A stretch of 27,719 bases of DNA from Sphingobacteriales bacterium. GTDB lineage: Bacteria; Bacteroidota; Bacteroidia; Chitinophagales; UBA2359. Numbering within the stretch: position 1 is the stretch's first letter; the number at the start of each line of letters is the position of its first letter. The stretch is taken from assembly GCA_016718845.1 (NCBI GenBank), contig JADKCK010000093.1, positions 1 to 27,719 on the forward strand. The letters run 5' to 3'. A program made the translations under genes and the position numbers. This document shows, piece after piece, positions 25,081 through 27,719 of the stretch. The notes below the pieces were generated by a model, which searched no databases, was not told where the DNA came from, and worked only from the letters and a program-made list of their open reading frames with translations.

Positions 25081-26107
25081 ATGCAGCTATACCTCGATTC
25101 GTATGGGGCATCGTTGGGCGTAAAAAATGGCATGTTTTGCCTAAAAACACCCAACAACCCACCGCAGTTAATAGCCATTAGGCGCATCAATGTTATTTTT
25201 GCTACCAAGGGCGTAAATATTAGCACCAATGCCATGCTATTAGCCATACAAAACAACATTCCGCTAATTTTGCTCAACAACATTAGCCACCCTGTAGGGC
25301 AAGTTTGGAGCGGGCAGTTTGGCTCTATCAGCACTATCCGCAAAAACCAAGCCCTGTTTGCCCGACACCCCGACGGCTTGGTGTGGATAAAAAACCACCT
25401 GTGCCAAAAAATTGAGCAGCAAATAGGCTTATTACAGCAGCTTACCCCACACACCACTCCAAACGCCGACTTTGACACCGAGTGCCAAAAAGCCATAACC
25501 ATTGCTACCCAAATGAAACAAAACCTGCAAAACTACCTTGTTACTGCCAACACCCCACCCGATGCCATAACCGCTACTTTTAGGGGCTGGGAGGGTATTG
25601 CATCAAGGCATTATTTTAAATGTATATCTATGGCACTGCCCACACAGTACCAATTTGGTTTCAGAAGCCGACACCCATCTGTCGATGAGTTTAATAGCCT
25701 GCTTAACTACTTATATGGTATATTGTATGCCGTTGTTGAGCTGGCACTAATGAAAGCCGGCATTGACCCCTACACCGGTATTATGCACGCCGACGAGTAT
25801 AACCACCCAACAATGGTGTACGACTTTATCGAAATTTTTAGATACTGGGCTGATGCCGTAGCCATACGACTATGCCAAACCAACGCCCTGCCCGCCGACG
25901 GTTTTGACAAACACGAAACAAAAGGCGTGCTGCTGGGAACTAAAGCTAAGGGGTGTGGTTGTTAACCAGTTTTTTAGATTTATGAACCAATTGGTAATTT
26001 ACCAAAACCTAAGCCGAAAACGCATTACCCACATAGACCTAATGGCAATAAAAATGGCTACCATGCTAAAAGAGTTTGACTTTGATAAGCCCAATAACAA
26101 TTTATAA
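25081..26107 (+). CDS. cas1: CRISPR-associated endonuclease Cas1 (one-base frameshift near the 3' end)
   Basis: Cas1 is the integrase that, with Cas2, inserts new spacers into CRISPR arrays. The sequence starts MQLYLDSYGASLGVKNG and carries PVGQVWSGQFGSISTIRKNQ, the expected N-terminal region. The catalytic residues are visible: Glu171 in GWEGIASRHYF, His236 in GIMHADEYN and Glu251 in DFIEIFRYW. The first frame stops at 25965 (GTKAKGCGC). Removing one G from GGGG near 25950 leads into VVNQFFRFMNQL and RKRITHIDLMAIKMATM, the normal Cas1 C-terminus, ending at 26107. The repaired protein would be 341 residues, a usual Cas1 length. All three catalytic residues precede the break. The start is the first ATG after an AT-rich repeat, with no Shine-Dalgarno. 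No effector cas genes are in the window, so the subtype is open. Confidence 0.93.
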
Positions 26108-26116
26108 CACTGCAAT

Positions 26117-26264
26117 AGCGGAGCAATGTGGTGAAGGGAGCGATGTGGTGAAGGGAGCGATGTGGCGATGTGGTGAAGTGGCGAAGGGAGCGATGTGGCG
26201 AAGGGAGCGATGTGGTGAAGGGAGCGAAGGGAGCGATGTGGTGAAGTGGTGAAGTGGCGATGTG
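26117..26264 (+). repeat. Minisatellite block 1, units of about 17 bp
   Basis: Irregular tandem copies of GAAGGGAGCGATGTGGT and shortened versions (GATGTGGC, GAAGTGGC) follow 10 nt after the cas1 stop codon. G-rich on this strand, no stable protein frame, units variable in length from internal losses. Confidence 0.85.
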
Positions 26265-26287
26265 TCAAAAAAAAGAGCCAGTGTAAG

Positions 26288-26585
26288 TCTATGTATCTAT
26301 GCCAATCTATGCATCTATGTGTCGAAAAATCTATGTATCTATGCCAATCTATGCATCTATGTGTCGAAAAAAAGCATTTTAGTGTAAGTCTATGTATCTA
26401 TGCAAATCTATGCATCTATGTGTCGAAAAAAAGCATTTTAGTGTAAGTCTATGTATCTATGCAAATCTATGCATCTATGTGTCAAAAAATCTATGCCTCT
26501 ATGCCAATCTATGCATCTATGTGTCGAAAAAAAGCATTTTAGTGTAAGTCCATGTATCTATGCAAATCTATGCCTCTATGTGTCG
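26288..26585 (+). repeat. Minisatellite block 2, six units of about 36 bp with two linker types
   Basis: Six copies of a core that itself repeats CTATG: it opens TCTATGTATCTATGC and closes CTATGCATCTATGTGTCG. Copies are separated either by a short A-run or by a longer linker containing AAAGCATTTTAGTGTAAG. Copies 5 and 6 have single-base changes (GCCTC for GTATC or GCATC). The linkers are identical between units, so this is not a CRISPR array. Confidence 0.88.
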
Positions 26586-26630
26586 AACAAACGATAAAAA
26601 CAAAAAAATAACCATTAATTATCAACAATT

Positions 26631-27221
26631 ATGCACAACTCCATACTACTAGCCTTTTATTTAGGCATTTTTATTTGCTTACAAGCACCAATAGCAATAA
26701 AAGCACAAAGCATACGCGATGTGGTAGATGGCGCACGCCTGATAGAAGACCTATTTGGCAACCAAGACACCACACAATGCGACAACCCACCCGAAGCCAA
26801 CGACACAACGGCTAACTGGGACGAAACGCTGCGGTCGTCGGACGAAGACGGACAAAAATCGACCCAATACACGCCCAAAAACAGCCAAGCCCTGCCACCC
26901 AAAGACAGCAAACGGGCAGGCTGTGTGTGTATGGACAACACGATACAAGACGAAGCCGGGCGAGGCTCGTGTAGCGGACACGGCGGCGTTAGGTATTGGC
27001 GATACGTAACACCCGACGCCGAAGTGATTGACGTGCCAACCGACCGACACTATAATCACCCGCAAGACCTAAACCCCGACGAGCTAAACCAATTAGCTGC
27101 CTCTTACGAAAACCGCCACACCCCACCAAGCAGCAATATGGGTGCCTTGGTGCAAATTGTGATGATAATGATGGTATGTAGCACCGCCGCCTACATAGCC
27201 AAACAAATGTGGAACAGCTAA
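26631..27221 (+). CDS. Exported, C-terminally membrane-anchored protein with DUF3761-like Cys/His motif, between cas1 and cas2
   Basis: The 196-residue product has a signal peptide (LLAFYLGIFICLQAPIAIKA, cleavage near AQ-SIRD) and a C-terminal membrane segment (ALVQIVMIMMVCSTAAYIA, about 172-190). The middle is hydrophilic, acidic and Thr/Asp-rich. Residues 98-122 read CVCMDNTIQDEAGRGSCSGHGGV then RYW. This matches the C.C.DGT.......G.CS.HGGV..W layout of the DUF3761 family, possibly metal-binding (Cys98, Cys100, Cys114, His117). Its TAA stop overlaps the cas2 ATG (TAATG at 27219-27223), so it is co-translated with cas2. A secreted or membrane protein is unexpected between two cytoplasmic adaptation genes. 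A role in adaptation is unproven: it may couple envelope events such as phage or DNA entry to Cas1-Cas2, or be a passenger gene. Function unknown. Confidence 0.85.
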   Translation: MHNSILLAFYLGIFICLQAPIAIKAQSIRDVVDGARLIEDLFGNQDTTQCDNPPEANDTTANWDETLRSSDEDGQKSTQYTPKNSQALPPKDSKRAGCVCMDNTIQDEAGRGSCSGHGGVRYWRYVTPDAEVIDVPTDRHYNHPQDLNPDELNQLAASYENRHTPPSSNMGALVQIVMIMMVCSTAAYIAKQMWNS

Positions 27222-27523
27222 TGGCAGCTACCAACAACTACCTAATTAGCTACGACATAAGCAGCAACCGCACCCGAAACCTCTTAGCCAAACTATTGGC
27301 AAAGCTGGGTTGTGTGCGATGGCAAAAATCGGTGTTTGTAGCCATAGATTTTGAAAAAACCGACCTCGAGCAGCTAAAAACCCAAATAACACGCCTATTA
27401 GCCAACAAAACACAGCCAACCGACAGTGTTTTGTTGGTAATGGCTCGGGATTTAGGTAATAAAAACTGTTTTTTGGTGGGCAAATACACCGCATTTGACC
27501 CCGATGACACCATTATTGTGTGA
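27221..27523 (+). CDS. cas2: CRISPR-associated protein Cas2
   Basis: Cas2 dimers bridge two Cas1 dimers to form the spacer integration complex. The ATG at 27221 (MAATNNYLISYDISSNRTRN) is the better start. An earlier ATG at 27209 lies inside the preceding gene and would add four residues. The 100-residue protein has the ferredoxin-like Cas2 pattern: first strand YLISYDIS with the conserved Asp11, RWQKSVFVAID in the second strand region, and the closing strands TDSVLLVMARDL and NCFLVGKYTAFD. Length is normal. It overlaps the membrane-protein gene by the TAATG junction and ends 46 bp before a promoter-like element. The frame is intact. Confidence 0.92.
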   Translation: MAATNNYLISYDISSNRTRNLLAKLLAKLGCVRWQKSVFVAIDFEKTDLEQLKTQITRLLANKTQPTDSVLLVMARDLGNKNCFLVGKYTAFDPDDTIIV

Positions 27524-27568
27524 CAAAAATAAAAATCTGAACAAACCCACCCTATTTGGGGGCATTTA

Positions 27569-27601
27569 TTTGGTATTATTGCACAATTATTAGTAACTTT
27601 G
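27569..27601 (+). promoter_or_regulatory. Bacteroidota-type promoter, candidate CRISPR leader promoter
   Basis: TTTG at 27569-27572, a 21-bp gap, and TAACTTTG at 27594-27601 match the -33 / -7 (TTTG, TAnnTTTG) consensus. It points right, away from cas2, where a CRISPR array would be expected; no array is visible before the window ends. Confidence 0.5.
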
Positions 27602-27633
27602 CCCTGCCCAAGTGCATTGATGCTTAGGCAGGG
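27602..27633 (+). other. Hairpin directly after the candidate leader promoter
   Basis: CCCTGCC (27602-27608) pairs with GGCAGGG (27627-27633); the inner bases AAG/CTT extend the stem past one mismatch. No T-run follows. It may be a leader structure or a transcript 5' element. Confidence 0.4.
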
Positions 27634-27698
27634 TTACTACGCGGTTTCTACCCTTACATTTGCAAATTTCGTATGAGCGACGGTATGGGTAGTAACCC
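27631..27698 (+). repeat. Spaced inverted repeat at the right window edge
   Basis: GGGTTACTAC (27631-27640) and GTAGTAACCC (27689-27698) are exact reverse complements, 48 nt apart. No direct repeats of 25-40 bp are visible in the remaining bases, so it cannot be called a CRISPR repeat here. Confidence 0.4.
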
Positions 27699-27719
27699 TT
27701 GTCCATTTTTATTGTGGAT

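Noticed and set aside
25999..26268. Minus-strand reading frame over the G-rich minisatellite
   Set aside because: It is a low-complexity translation of tandem repeats (HHIA/SLPSP-like) with no independent support.
26246..26446. Plus-strand reading frame over minisatellite 2
   Set aside because: Product is only repeats of LCIYVSKK-like residues, explained by the DNA repeat.
26288..26585. CRISPR array
   Set aside because: The segments between the repeated cores are identical or simple A-runs, not unique spacers, and the core itself is internally repetitive.
27209..27220. Upstream ATG for cas2
   Set aside because: The ATG at 27221 overlaps the previous stop as TAATG and gives a normal Cas2 N-terminus; the earlier ATG lies inside the preceding gene.
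27631..27698. First CRISPR repeat
   Set aside because: Only an inverted repeat with a long gap is visible, and no direct copy follows before the window ends.

Overview
The window looks like chromosomal DNA of a Bacteroidota bacterium (Chitinophagia/Saprospiria-like, species not identifiable). Supporting signs are low G+C, type IX secretion (T9SS) type B sorting domains (gliding-motility C-terminal family), Bacteroidota-style RHS core motifs, TAnnTTTG promoter boxes and almost no Shine-Dalgarno sequences.

Layout. (1) Positions 23.4 kb down to 0.5 kb, minus strand, hold one long gene train read right to left. It starts with a glycine-rich and cysteine-repeat T9SS cargo protein broken by a frameshift (about 23.3-21.2 kb). 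Then come an OmpH/Skp-like membrane-anchored protein (21.2-20.6), a small lipoprotein (20.6-20.0), a 2161-residue secreted protein with an SpvB/TcB-like opening motif and a single terminal YD repeat (20.0-13.5), and a small secreted protein (13.5-12.8). Last is a giant PKD/YD/RHS protein (12.7-0.77) ending in an ADP-ribosyltransferase-type toxin tip, followed 6 nt later by a small candidate immunity gene (762-517). Beyond that lies a second, frameshifted copy of the RHS core that runs off the left edge, probably the start of an orphan toxin-tip cassette.

(2) The giant RHS gene is interrupted by a decayed 1810-bp IS1182-like element (2108-3917) with matching terminal inverted repeats and a 4-bp TAGA target duplication. 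Removing the element plus one TAGA restores the reading frame exactly. Two further single-base frameshifts (near 12,363 and 4,132) compensate each other, so the ancestral product would have been about 3371 residues.

(3) Positions 23.6-24.45 kb, plus strand, hold a divergent small T9SS type B cargo gene with a strong hairpin terminator. It is followed by a perfect 10-6-10 inverted repeat resembling a Xer/dif recombination site and about 0.6 kb of decayed or non-coding sequence.

(4) Positions 25.08-27.72 kb, plus strand, hold a CRISPR adaptation module: cas1 (one-base frameshift near its 3' end), two blocks of minisatellite DNA, an unusual gene for a signal-peptide and C-terminal membrane protein with a DUF3761-like Cys/His motif, then cas2 starting on the stop codon of that gene (TAATG). 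After cas2 there is a promoter-like TTTG-N21-TAACTTTG and hairpins that could be a CRISPR leader. No repeat-spacer array is visible before the window ends.

How the parts fit: the minus-strand train reads as a polymorphic toxin locus with export and chaperone partners, in which two very large secreted proteins may form a split RHS shell around the toxin tip. The right end is a separate phage-defence module. Several one-base frameshifts, at least two beside short homopolymers, mean that assembly errors must be excluded before calling these genes dead.
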